A stretch of 64,000 bases of DNA from a bacterium (lineage in GTDB: Bacteria > Zhuqueibacterota > Zhuqueibacteria > Residuimicrobiales > Krinioviventaceae): positions 149,501 through 213,500 of the forward strand of contig JAKQIY010000065.1 of the NCBI GenBank assembly GCA_029561455.1, read 5' to 3'. How positions within the stretch are numbered: the stretch's first letter is position 1; each line of letters opens with the position of its first letter. Below are positions 19,169 through 27,602 of this stretch, piece by piece. Below the pieces are notes generated by a model that had not been told where the DNA came from, ran no database searches, and worked only from the letters and a program-made list of their open reading frames with translations. The translations under genes were made by a program, and so were the position numbers.

Positions 19169-21205
19169 ATGAAACGAATCAGCCTGACAATAATTGCTCT
19201 TTTAATAACCGTAATGCCGGTTTTAGCCGATGGCTTGTTAATTCCAGCCAAACCAGGTTATCCGCAGGATTTTATCCAAAACCGTCTGACCAGGGTAACA
19301 GTGGATATTTATGGAATGCTGGCCGTTACCACTGTTTACCAGGAATTCTTTTGTGAAAGTACTGATACTATTGCCGCCGTCTATTCTTTTCCCCTGCCGC
19401 CCGATGCCCGGGCTACGGAATTTCTATACTGGAGCAATAATAAAATTTATAAAGCGGTTCTCAAAGTACGCGAACAGGCCACCAATCCCGGCACCGGCGA
19501 AGGCGGTATCATTGCGCTGGTGAATGAATATATCGGCAGGAACGGTATTAAAATATCCCTGCAAAAGGTTGCTCCGCAAACCGTGCAAAAAGTGCAGTTG
19601 ACCTACATCAGCAATTGTGATTATTTCGCCGGTGAAACCAATTATACTTTTCCCCTTAATACCGGTGATTTTATAAAATTTCCGCTCGATCATGTCCAGT
19701 TTACCTTCCATGTACACAGCCAGGCAGCTATTACCGGTTATAGCTGCACATCCCACCAGGGATTGCGCGCTATTTCCGCCGATAATAATAACCTGAATCT
19801 GGAACTGATCATGGCTAAACAATACCTCGACCGCGATCTGGTGTTTTCCTACCAATGCAATCAAGATGTGACCGGCGTGGACTTTTATTCGGTAGCCAAC
19901 GACAGTGTAGACGGGCATTTTGTGCTGTACGTTAAACCGCAAACCGAGATCACGGCCGAAAATGTGCTGCCGAAACGCATCCTTTTCCTGGTCAATAATT
20001 CCAGCCAGATGTTTGGCTATAAACTCGACCAGACCATTAAAGCTATTAAAACCATGCTGGATAAGCTGAATACCGGGGATGTTTTTAATATTATTCTGTA
20101 TAGCAGTTATTATTACTCCTGGAATACAGCGCCGGTCGCCGCTAATGCGACCAATATCGATAATGCCAAATCTTATCTGAATTCCATCTCTTCAAGTTCC
20201 GGTTCGTATTATGCGGATCAGGCATTAAAATCGGCGTTAACCCAGTGCGCGGATAACAATTACAATAATATGATCCTGGTATTTACCGATGGCCGTTCGG
20301 CTATTGACCCGCGTGAGATCGAATCGCTCAACACCCATAAAGCCGGTATTTTCCCGGTAGGCATAGGCGATAATGTGGATCGCGCCCGGCTGGAAATGAC
20401 CGCCGCTCTTAATTACGGTTTTGTTACCTACCTCGATGCCGAAAGTAACATTTACACTGGCATGGAAAGGCTGATGAACAAGATCAGCAAACCGATCCTT
20501 CAGGATGTGGTTTTTGAATTTGGCCGGGTAACTCCCCACGATCTGCTGCCGGGGAAAATTCCCGCTACTTTTGCCGGTAGCAGCTTTTACATGACCGGAC
20601 GGTACCAGACTACCGGTTCCTCAGCCTTTTCAATGGCGGGAACCTCGCCATCCGGCGCCCGCGCTTTTGATTTTAACCTCGACTTTAGCGCTGTAACCAA
20701 TACCCATAAATTCGCCGAAGCAATATGGGCCAAAGAAAAGATCGATGCCCTGGAATGGGAAATTGAAATCTATGGCGAAACCCCGTCCCTTAAAAATGAA
20801 TTGATCGCTATCAGCCTGGCTTATAATATTCGCTGCCGTTACACGGCTTATATTGCAGATTACGAGCATGAATTAACCGATATCGAAGAGCAGCTTGCCG
20901 AAACGCTGGCAACGCCGGCTTCATACCTCATCGGCAACTATCCCAATCCGTTCAATCCAATCACAACCATCCGTTTTGTATTGCAACCGGATGATCATAG
21001 TCGTACTGTGAAACTGTTAAAAATATACAATATGTTGGGACAACTTGTCTGGGTCATTGATATCAGCTATATGGAACCGGGTATGCATGAAATTAAATTT
21101 AACGGCGTGGATTTGCACGGCAACCCGCTGCCGTCAGGTTTGTATTTTGTCTGTTTGCAGGTTGGCAGCGAGTTCAGTACTCTGCGCATGAGCCTTTTAA
21201 AATAG
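19169..21205 (+). CDS. Secreted VIT-VWA protein with degenerate metal site and type IX sorting domain
   Basis: A 678-residue exported protein. After the signal peptide comes a VIT (vault/inter-alpha-trypsin) domain, residues about 30-170 (YGMLAVTTVYQEFF ... YSFPLPPDARATEFLYW), then a VWA domain at about 265-445. Where the MIDAS motif DxSxS is expected the sequence reads VNNSSQM: the key Asp is Asn and the last Ser is Gln, so metal-dependent binding is probably lost. A Por sorting domain (NYPNPFNPITT) ends the protein. GGGAGGA precedes the ATG, and the gene is 18 bp after paralogue 2, in the same operon. Confidence 0.87.
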   Translation: MKRISLTIIALLITVMPVLADGLLIPAKPGYPQDFIQNRLTRVTVDIYGMLAVTTVYQEFFCESTDTIAAVYSFPLPPDARATEFLYWSNNKIYKAVLKVREQATNPGTGEGGIIALVNEYIGRNGIKISLQKVAPQTVQKVQLTYISNCDYFAGETNYTFPLNTGDFIKFPLDHVQFTFHVHSQAAITGYSCTSHQGLRAISADNNNLNLELIMAKQYLDRDLVFSYQCNQDVTGVDFYSVANDSVDGHFVLYVKPQTEITAENVLPKRILFLVNNSSQMFGYKLDQTIKAIKTMLDKLNTGDVFNIILYSSYYYSWNTAPVAANATNIDNAKSYLNSISSSSGSYYADQALKSALTQCADNNYNNMILVFTDGRSAIDPREIESLNTHKAGIFPVGIGDNVDRARLEMTAALNYGFVTYLDAESNIYTGMERLMNKISKPILQDVVFEFGRVTPHDLLPGKIPATFAGSSFYMTGRYQTTGSSAFSMAGTSPSGARAFDFNLDFSAVTNTHKFAEAIWAKEKIDALEWEIEIYGETPSLKNELIAISLAYNIRCRYTAYIADYEHELTDIEEQLAETLATPASYLIGNYPNPFNPITTIRFVLQPDDHSRTVKLLKIYNMLGQLVWVIDISYMEPGMHEIKFNGVDLHGNPLPSGLYFVCLQVGSEFSTLRMSLLK

Positions 21206-21237
21206 TCTGTTCACAATGTAAATAAAGGAAACGAACC

Positions 21238-23334
21238 ATGAAAAAATTTACCCTGACTCTTTTTGCTGTCATACTGTTCATCCTGGCAGCGCAACACTCC
21301 GTTTTCGCCATTGGCGCCTTGTTTACCAGGCCGATCGGCAGCAACAGTCACTATGATAAAGTATGGATCAAGACCGTAGACGCCCGCGTGGAAATTGACG
21401 GCCAGATATCCGTTACCTATGTGGATCAAACTTTTTATAATGAACTGAACCAGACCGTAGAAGCGATATGGATATTCCCCCTGCCGGAAGGCGCGGTGGT
21501 CTCGGAATTATTTTACTGGTTCAACGGCAAACGCTATGCCGGCGAGATCAAAGAGCGCCAGGAAGCGCAACAGGCCTATAATGATAAAATCCGCGTCAAC
21601 CTGGACCCGGCGCTGCTGGAATATCTTGGCGATAACCTCTACCGGTTGAGCATTGCCCCGATTTTTGGCAGAACCGACGTCCGTACCGAGATCACCTATG
21701 TGGAAATGCTCCCGTATGAATTCGGCAATATTGACTATACCTTTTTACTGAACGCCGTTGAAATATCGCCCAAACCGCTCAACCGCGTTTCTGTGGACGG
21801 TAAAATTTCTTCCACCAAACCGCTAAAATTTTATGAATCGCCTTCGCACGAAAACACTACGGCATTTCAGTTCAACAGGATCAATGACAACGAATGCAGT
21901 TTTATATTTGGCGATGAAAACTTTACTCCGGACAAAGATTTAAATATCCAGTTCGAGACCGTACGCAAGGATGTGGAAGTCAATGTTCTGCGCTACACGC
22001 CCGCCCCGGCCGATTCCATCGGTTCCGATTCCTATTACGCCGTATGGATCACCCCGCCGGACAGTATTACCGATGACGAAACGATTTCCAAAAAAATTGT
22101 CTTTACCGCCGATGTCTCTTCCAGTATGGAAGGCGAGCGCATCCTGCAGCTTAAAGAAGCGTTAATGGCCTTCCTGGATAACCTGCAGGGCAATGATATG
22201 TTCAATATTTTAACTTTTGGTACTTCAGTACAAAAATTTAAACCAGACCTGGTGCAGGCCACCGCCGAAAACCTTGCCCTGGCCCGCGCTTTTGTTATCG
22301 ATATTGGCGCCCTGGGTTTGACCAACATTGATAAAGCATTGGAAGAGACCTTAAAACAATCCTTCTCCGCCGGCTATGCCAACATGGTTGTTTTTCTGGC
22401 CGATGGTGAGCCGACCTGGGGGGAAACCTTTGTCCCTACAATACTGCAAAATGTAAAAACCCGGAACACTCAAAATGTCCGCATCTTTACATTCGGGATA
22501 GGCGATGAGGTGAATGAACAATTATTAACGCAAATGGCTGTGGAAAACGGCGGGTATGCTGAATTCATTGAACAAGACGACGACATTGCCGAGATCATCG
22601 GCCTGCATTTTCAGCGCATTTCCAAACCGGTGCTGACCGATCTCGAAATCCAGATCGACGGTCTGGTTACTTCCGATAAATTCCCGCGCCCCCTGCAAGA
22701 CCTGTTCTGGGGCAACCAGGTGATGCAACTGGGTATTTATAAAAACCAGGGGACTTTTCCAGTCTATCTCATCGGTTCGGTGAATGATAAAAAATTAAGT
22801 TTTCGCGCCGATGTTACATTCAGCAATACCGTGGGCGGGCACCGTTTTGTGCCCCGGTTGTGGGCTAATGCCAAAATCAATTACCTGCTCGACCAGATTG
22901 CCATGTATGGCAAACTCAAAGAGCTGGTTGACCAGGTGATTGAACTGTCGTTAAAATACCAGATACTCACTCCCTATACCGCATTTTACTCTGACCCGAC
23001 GGCCATTGATTGTAAAGAAATTCAGAATACAGAAATTCCGGAGACGTTTACCCTGGAGCAGAATTACCCCAATCCGTTCAACCCGGCAACCAAAATCAGC
23101 TTTACCTTGCCGCACAGCGGAAGTATCGTCATAAAGATTTATGACGTCACCGGCCGGCTGGTAAAAATGATCACCGATTCCCACTTTGCAGCCGGAACCC
23201 ATACCTGTATATGGGATGGTACGGATATGAACGGCAGCCTGGTCGCCGCCGGGTTGTATATCTACCAGGTTGAATACACTAATAATTTTGGTAAAACCTT
23301 TACACAGAGTAAAAAGATGAGTTTGATAAAATAA
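21238..23334 (+). CDS. Secreted VIT-VWA protein with intact metal site and type IX sorting domain
   Basis: A 698-residue exported protein with a signal peptide, a VIT domain at about residues 30-180 (VDQTFYNELNQTVEAIWIFPLPEGA), a VWA domain at about 280-460 with an intact MIDAS motif ADVSSSM, and a Por sorting domain (NYPNPFNPATK). The partner gene just upstream has the same domains but a broken MIDAS, so the two may form a pair of which only one binds metal. It ends the operon; a 10-bp stem-loop follows the stop codon. Confidence 0.9.
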   Translation: MKKFTLTLFAVILFILAAQHSVFAIGALFTRPIGSNSHYDKVWIKTVDARVEIDGQISVTYVDQTFYNELNQTVEAIWIFPLPEGAVVSELFYWFNGKRYAGEIKERQEAQQAYNDKIRVNLDPALLEYLGDNLYRLSIAPIFGRTDVRTEITYVEMLPYEFGNIDYTFLLNAVEISPKPLNRVSVDGKISSTKPLKFYESPSHENTTAFQFNRINDNECSFIFGDENFTPDKDLNIQFETVRKDVEVNVLRYTPAPADSIGSDSYYAVWITPPDSITDDETISKKIVFTADVSSSMEGERILQLKEALMAFLDNLQGNDMFNILTFGTSVQKFKPDLVQATAENLALARAFVIDIGALGLTNIDKALEETLKQSFSAGYANMVVFLADGEPTWGETFVPTILQNVKTRNTQNVRIFTFGIGDEVNEQLLTQMAVENGGYAEFIEQDDDIAEIIGLHFQRISKPVLTDLEIQIDGLVTSDKFPRPLQDLFWGNQVMQLGIYKNQGTFPVYLIGSVNDKKLSFRADVTFSNTVGGHRFVPRLWANAKINYLLDQIAMYGKLKELVDQVIELSLKYQILTPYTAFYSDPTAIDCKEIQNTEIPETFTLEQNYPNPFNPATKISFTLPHSGSIVIKIYDVTGRLVKMITDSHFAAGTHTCIWDGTDMNGSLVAAGLYIYQVEYTNNFGKTFTQSKKMSLIK

Positions 23335-23349
23335 TTAAATATGTAATTG

Positions 23350-23386
23350 GCGGGAAACGGATAGTGGGGCTCTGTGCGTTTCCCGC
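23350..23386 (+). terminator. Stem-loop after the VWA/VIT operon
   Basis: Perfect 10-bp inverted repeat GCGGGAAACG / CGTTTCCCGC with a 17-base loop, 15 bp after the stop codon. There is no T run, so it could be a factor-assisted terminator or an mRNA 3'-end stabiliser. Confidence 0.5.
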
Positions 23387-23442
23387 GGGGATTGGCAATT
23401 ATTATGATAACTATCTTTTATACTTTGTTCAAAATTCTCTCT

Positions 23443-23459
23443 GTCCCAAACTCCGGTTT
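23443..23459 (+). repeat. REP-like repeat, left copy
   Basis: Exact 17-bp match to 24158-24174 (core CCAAAC-TCCG-GTTT, a small hairpin). The two copies flank the DUF4160/DUF2442 gene pair. The surrounding 320-bp gap (23335-23655) holds only this and the stem-loop at 23350. Confidence 0.6.
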
Positions 23460-23655
23460 AGAGCGAAACCTGGAACGATAACTCTGTTATCGAACATTAT
23501 ACAAACCAGGCTGAAATAGAGTTTCTGGAGCCCGTTCCCATCTAAAATAGAGTTGGGATGGGAGGAAAAAAGTTGTAACTATATATTGATTCTATTCTTG
23601 CTTTTCATAAAATAAATATGTAATATCTTTAAATGTTCAATAAAAAAGGATTAAT

Positions 23656-23901
23656 ATGCCAAAAGTATTTGTTTGGCAAGGCTATAGATTTCATTTCTTT
23701 TCCAATGAAGGTGATCCTTTAGAATCGATACACATTCACATTCAAAAAGATAATAAACGTGCAAAATTTTGGCTTGATCCTTATATTACCCTGGCTTATA
23801 ACTATGGCTATTCCGGTAAAGAATTGAATCAATTCCATAAATTAATTGAAGAGAATGAAGAATTAATCAGGAGTAAATGGGATGAGTATTTTAACCATTG
23901 A
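23656..23901 (+). CDS. DUF4160 family small protein
   Basis: An 81-residue protein with features of the DUF4160 family: GYRFHFFSNEG near the N-terminus, then HIHIQKDNKRAKFWLDP. AAGGA precedes the ATG. Its last 20 bp overlap the DUF2442 gene, a common arrangement for these two families, which are often listed as a putative toxin-antitoxin pair. No nuclease or kinase motif is visible; the biochemical role is unknown. Confidence 0.85.
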   Translation: MPKVFVWQGYRFHFFSNEGDPLESIHIHIQKDNKRAKFWLDPYITLAYNYGYSGKELNQFHKLIEENEELIRSKWDEYFNH

Positions 23902-24136
23902 AGCTTCGGCAATCAAAATATGGTTTGATCAATATAATATGTGGGTGAATTTGTCCGATGGCAGGCAACTTTCTGTGCCCCTTGAATTTTTTCCGCGCTT
24001 ACTTAAAGCCAAACCGGAGCAGCGGGAAAACTATGTTTTAAGCGGCAATGGTACTGGAATCCATTGGGATGAATTAGATGAAGATATAAGTGTTCCGTCA
24101 TTACTATTGGGAAAAGGTGATTTAACTCGTTTTTGA
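23882..24136 (+). CDS. DUF2442 family small protein
   Basis: An 84-residue protein with the DUF2442 pattern: a short beta-rich N-terminus (WVNLSDGRQLSVPLEFFPRLL), then IHWDELDEDISVPSLL. It overlaps the DUF4160 gene by 20 bp, indicating translational coupling. In such pairs DUF2442 proteins are thought to act as antitoxin or DNA-binding partners; this is association rather than proof. Confidence 0.85.
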   Translation: MSILTIEASAIKIWFDQYNMWVNLSDGRQLSVPLEFFPRLLKAKPEQRENYVLSGNGTGIHWDELDEDISVPSLLLGKGDLTRF

Positions 24137-24157
24137 GGGTATTATTATTTTCCATCC

Positions 24158-24174
24158 GTCCCAAACTCCGGTTT
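24158..24174 (+). repeat. REP-like repeat, right copy
   Basis: Second exact copy of the 17-bp repeat. Here the extended core CCAAAC-TCCG-GTTTGG forms a full 6-bp hairpin, enclosed by CCATCC / GGATGG. Confidence 0.6.
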
Positions 24175-24249
24175 GGATGGGAAAAACCCCAAAATACCCC
24201 TCCTGCCATTTTTTATAAACCTCAAACCCGCCCTGGCCCCATTTATAAA

Positions 24250-24345
24250 TCGTAATTCGTAATTCGACATTCGTAATTCCTTTTCTTCTCACCTCCAATG
24301 GCTGACGGCTGACAACAGAAAGCTGATAACTGATAGCTGCTTAAA
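24250..24345 (+). repeat. Short tandem-like repeats (ATTCGTA and CTGATAG families)
   Basis: Reiterated CGTAATT/ATTCG units (24250-24280) followed by degenerate 7-bp units of the CTGACGG/CTGACAA/CTGATAG kind (24299-24345). Both families recur at 31084-31218. No coding capacity is supported here. Confidence 0.6.
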
Positions 24346-24563
24346 TGATGGGGTATCTGTATTGTCATTATTTTCCTGTTCTATGATCCAATACGGCAAG
24401 TTTAAATCCGGCAAATTGCCGAAAAGACCCCATCCTACTGGCTGATAGCTGACAACTGATAGCTGCTTAAATGATGGGGTATCTGTATTGTCATTATTTT
24501 CCTATTCTGTGAAACAATGCGGCAAGTTTAAATCCGGCAAATTACCGAAAAACACCATCCTAC
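24328..24563 (+). repeat. Two tandem copies of a 126-bp-period repeat
   Basis: The segment 24328-24438 recurs at 24454-24563 with only about ten differences. Each copy runs from AACTGATAGCTGCTTAAATG to CCATCCTAC, and CTGATAG-type units fill the spacer. It lies between the DUF2442 gene and the MerR promoter. Confidence 0.85.
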
Positions 24564-24611
24564 AACTGAAAGCTGACAACTGAAAGCTGACAGCTTTTTA
24601 AAAAATTTTCC

Positions 24612-24640
24612 TTGACTATAAACAAATTATTCATTATAAT
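24612..24640 (+). promoter_or_regulatory. Sigma-70-type promoter of the merR operon
   Basis: TTGACT, 17-bp spacer, TATAAT: near-perfect housekeeping elements. The start site is predicted near 24647, about 50 bp before the ATG. Confidence 0.85.
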
Positions 24641-24675
24641 AATGCACGTTCACTTACGATTAGATTATAACACAA

Positions 24676-24695
24676 AGTATACGTAAAGGTACACT
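24676..24695 (+). promoter_or_regulatory. Imperfect dyad abutting the MerR start codon
   Basis: AGTATAC-N6-GTACACT, a 7-bp inverted repeat with one mismatch that ends on the base before the ATG and covers the ribosome-binding region. It is a possible autoregulatory operator or translational control site. Confidence 0.4.
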
Positions 24696-25430
24696 ATGAA
24701 TCAAATAGCATACGTACTGGATGAGTTCCTGCAAAAAACCGGGATCGATAAATCCACTCTCGAATTGTGGGAAAAACTAAAACTGCTCAAACCCGTCGGT
24801 TTTACGGAAGACAAAATCCCCTTCTATTCCCATGCCACCCTCGAACAGGTTGCGCACATTAAAAAGCTGGTCGAATTGGGCTATGGGCCGGAGGAAATAC
24901 AAAAAATCATCCGCAAAATCGGCCTGCCGCACAAAAGCGAAGAAGCCAAAAAAGATAAAAGTACCAATTTTTTAACTGTTGGCACCCTGGCGGAAAAAGT
25001 GCAGGTTAGCCCGCGCACCATCAAGCACTGGGAAGACAAGGGCATTATCGACGCCGATATGCGCAGCGAAGGCGGCTTTCGCATGTACTCCGAGCATTAT
25101 ATCTATCTCTGCCAACTCATTCAGGACCTGCAACTTTTTGGCTACAGTCTCGATGAAATCAAAACCATTTCGGATTATTTCCGGGATTTCATCAAACTCC
25201 AGTCCAACATCGAATCCGCATCCGCTGAAGAGACTGCGCAAAAGCTGCAAGCCATGTCCCATGAAATTGCCCTGTTATTGGAAAAAACCAATCAGTTAAA
25301 AGCGGGCATTCAACGCTGGGAAGACCTGTTGAAAAAAAAGAAAAAAGAACTGACTGCCCTGAAATCACAGAACCAGAAGAGATTCTCCGGTAAGGAAGGA
25401 AAGAACCATGAAAAAGATGATCTTCATTGA
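24696..25430 (+). CDS. MerR family regulator with two MerR-type DNA-binding domains
   Basis: A 244-residue protein with two winged-helix MerR units in tandem: residues about 5-70 (LEQVAHIKKLVELGYGPEEI) and about 90-160 (VGTLAEKVQVSPRTIKHWEDKG, then EGGFRMYSEH). The second is the more canonical. A long C-terminal coiled coil (about 165-230) would mediate dimerisation, and the tail is rich in Lys. No metal-binding cysteine pair is visible. Its last 23 bp overlap the radical SAM gene, so the regulator and enzyme are coupled and probably autoregulated. Confidence 0.85.
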   Translation: MNQIAYVLDEFLQKTGIDKSTLELWEKLKLLKPVGFTEDKIPFYSHATLEQVAHIKKLVELGYGPEEIQKIIRKIGLPHKSEEAKKDKSTNFLTVGTLAEKVQVSPRTIKHWEDKGIIDADMRSEGGFRMYSEHYIYLCQLIQDLQLFGYSLDEIKTISDYFRDFIKLQSNIESASAEETAQKLQAMSHEIALLLEKTNQLKAGIQRWEDLLKKKKKELTALKSQNQKRFSGKEGKNHEKDDLH

Positions 25431-26862
25431 ACCCAAATCACCCAATTTCCATATATTCAGCCAATTTCAAATCCCCCGCCTGGGCTGCTTTATTCTCGGC
25501 ACAATCATGAAAAAACGCGGCTGGCAGGTGGAAATAATCATCGAAGAGATGCAAAAAATAAACTATAATAAATTGCAGCAAGCAGATATTGTCAGTATTT
25601 CCACGATAACCCCGACCGCCCCACGCGCGTATGCCATTGCCGATAAAGTACGTTCTATGGGTGTGCCTGTCATCATGGGCGGCCCGCATGTGACTTTCTT
25701 AACCGAAGAAGCGTTACAGCACGCGGATTTTGTCATTCGCGGCGAAGGCGAAGCGGCCTTAACCGCTTTTATCGACGCCTGGGAAGGCGATAAAAATTAT
25801 TCTGCTGTACCCAATCTCTCCTGGATACAGAATGGACAGGTCATCCACAATCCCCAGGCTTGTCATTTAAAAGACCTCGATTCCCTGCCCTTTCCTGATT
25901 TCAGTTTGAGTCCGACAAAACCCAAACGCATCGCCGGGCGGCGTATTATTCCCATTCAAACCTCGCGCGGCTGCCCGTTCGACTGCTCGTTTTGTTCTGT
26001 GACCGGTATGTTTGGCAAAAAATATCGGCATCGTTCAACAGAAAACATAATTAATGAATTGCGGCAATACAACGACCGTAAGAATTTTTTATTTTTTTAT
26101 GACGACAACTTTACCGCCAATCCGGCGCTTGCCAAAGAGTTGCTGCATGCCATGATTCGGGAAAAATTTAAATTCCAGTGGTCCACCCAGGTGCGCGTCG
26201 ATATTGCCAAAGACCTGGAATTGATGAAACTTATGAAAGAGGCCGGCTGTCACACTCTGTTTATCGGCTTTGAGTCGGTCAATCCCGCTAGTCTCAAAGA
26301 GATGAAGAAAAAACAATCTGTTGAAGATATCAGCCGGGCAATTAAAATCATTCAGAATCACCGTATTCACATTCACGGCATGTTCGTATACGGGTTCGAT
26401 ACCGACGACCGGCAGACCGTCAAGGAAACCGTGCGTTTTGCCAAAAAAGCGCGCCTCACTTCCACCCAGTTCCTGATTCTAACCCCCCTGCCGGGCTCGG
26501 ATCTGTACAATACCCTGAAAGCAGAAAACCGGATTGAATTCGACGACTGGTCCCTGTACGATACCCACCATGTCGTTTACACACCCAAAAACTTTACCCT
26601 GGCGGAATTGCAAAAAGCGCAAATATACAGTCACAAATCATTTTACTCCATACCGGAGATCATCAAGAAAATCGCCCGTTTTAAATGGGTAGATATGAGT
26701 CTGGCGCATTACGCCCGGAATCTTAACATCATCTGGCAAAAGAAAAACCGCACATTTATGCAAGCGCTGGATTTATTATCCTGTAAAAGCAAAGCAATCC
26801 TCTCTATTAAATACCGGGAAAAAGTAACCCTGGATGATGAGCAGGTTGCACTACATTCATGA
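25408..26862 (+). CDS. B12-binding radical SAM protein
   Basis: A 484-residue protein. The N-terminal ~140 residues resemble a cobalamin-binding Rossmann domain (VSISTITPTAPRAYAIADKVR, VIMGGPHVTF, VIRGEGEAAL). The radical SAM cluster motif CPFDCSFC is at C189, C193 and C196, followed by the usual barrel elements (FLFFYDDNF, GFESVNP, MFVYGFDTDD, LTPLPGSDLY). This resembles the large group of uncharacterised B12-dependent radical SAM enzymes that act in lipid, hopanoid or pigment modification. The neighbours are a MerR regulator and a hemolysin III membrane protein, which hints at membrane or stress physiology; the substrate is unknown. Confidence 0.9.
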   Translation: MKKMIFIEPKSPNFHIFSQFQIPRLGCFILGTIMKKRGWQVEIIIEEMQKINYNKLQQADIVSISTITPTAPRAYAIADKVRSMGVPVIMGGPHVTFLTEEALQHADFVIRGEGEAALTAFIDAWEGDKNYSAVPNLSWIQNGQVIHNPQACHLKDLDSLPFPDFSLSPTKPKRIAGRRIIPIQTSRGCPFDCSFCSVTGMFGKKYRHRSTENIINELRQYNDRKNFLFFYDDNFTANPALAKELLHAMIREKFKFQWSTQVRVDIAKDLELMKLMKEAGCHTLFIGFESVNPASLKEMKKKQSVEDISRAIKIIQNHRIHIHGMFVYGFDTDDRQTVKETVRFAKKARLTSTQFLILTPLPGSDLYNTLKAENRIEFDDWSLYDTHHVVYTPKNFTLAELQKAQIYSHKSFYSIPEIIKKIARFKWVDMSLAHYARNLNIIWQKKNRTFMQALDLLSCKSKAILSIKYREKVTLDDEQVALHS

Positions 26863-26874
26863 AAGGAAATAGAA

Positions 26875-27525
26875 ATGGCTAAACCACTGCGAGAACCGAT
26901 TATCGGCATAACCCATTGTGTTGGAACCGCCCTGGCAATTGCCGGGCTGACCTTAATGGTTGTAAAAGCCGGCCTGCACGGCAGCGCCTGGCATGTAGTA
27001 TCATATAGTATCTTTGGCGCCGGACTAGTATTATTATACACATTCAGTACCCTGTACCACTGGCTCAATTTAAGCGAAAAAGGCATGAAATTTTTCCGTA
27101 CTATGGATCATATCATGATCTTTGTACTGATTGCCGCAACGTATACACCTATTTGCCTGGTGGCTCTGCGCGGCGGCTGGGGCTGGACCCTGTTCGGGTT
27201 GGTGTGGGGATTGGCAATTCTGGGCATGCTCATGTCTATCTTTTGGCTGCATGCGCCGCGTTGGTTTTCGACTACAATTTATATCCTGCTGGGCTGGCTG
27301 GTCATCATTGGCCTGGCGCCGCTGGTACGCGCTTTGCCTCTGAGCGGTTTATTGTGGCTGGCTTTGGGAGGTCTGCTCTACACCATTGGCGGAATAATCT
27401 ATGGTTATAAAAAACCGGATCCCTGGCCGGTAAAATTCGGTTTTCATGGAATTTTCCACATCTTTGTCATTTTAGGCAGTTTTGCACACTTTGTCGTTAT
27501 GTATTTTTATGTGATAAACCTCTAA
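26875..27525 (+). CDS. Hemolysin III / PAQR family membrane protein
   Basis: A 216-residue integral membrane protein with about seven hydrophobic segments. Family hallmarks are EPIIGITHCVGTALAIAG at the start, YTFSTLYHW, MDHIMIFVLIAATYTPICLVAL, and the C-terminal FGFHGIFHIFVILGSFAHF with its conserved histidines. Members are called hemolysin III, or TrhA in E. coli, and are linked to membrane energetics and lipid homeostasis rather than proven haemolysis. The gene starts 12 bp after the radical SAM gene, and a strong terminator follows. Confidence 0.9.
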   Translation: MAKPLREPIIGITHCVGTALAIAGLTLMVVKAGLHGSAWHVVSYSIFGAGLVLLYTFSTLYHWLNLSEKGMKFFRTMDHIMIFVLIAATYTPICLVALRGGWGWTLFGLVWGLAILGMLMSIFWLHAPRWFSTTIYILLGWLVIIGLAPLVRALPLSGLLWLALGGLLYTIGGIIYGYKKPDPWPVKFGFHGIFHIFVILGSFAHFVVMYFYVINL

Positions 27526-27555
27526 TTCCGCTCAACAAAACCCCTGATAATCAAA

Positions 27556-27590
27556 AAGCCCGGTGCGAATGTTGTACCGGGCTTATTTTT
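27556..27590. terminator. Bidirectional intrinsic terminator
   Basis: Stem AAGCCCGGT / ACCGGGCTT followed by ATTTTT, with A residues on the left side. It separates the converging hemolysin III and chemoreceptor genes. Confidence 0.85.
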
Positions 27591-27602
27591 CCTGTCACTT
27601 TA

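Noticed and set aside
24250-24600. CRISPR array
   Set aside because: The repeats are degenerate 7-bp words and one 126-bp tandem unit, without constant spacers or cas genes.
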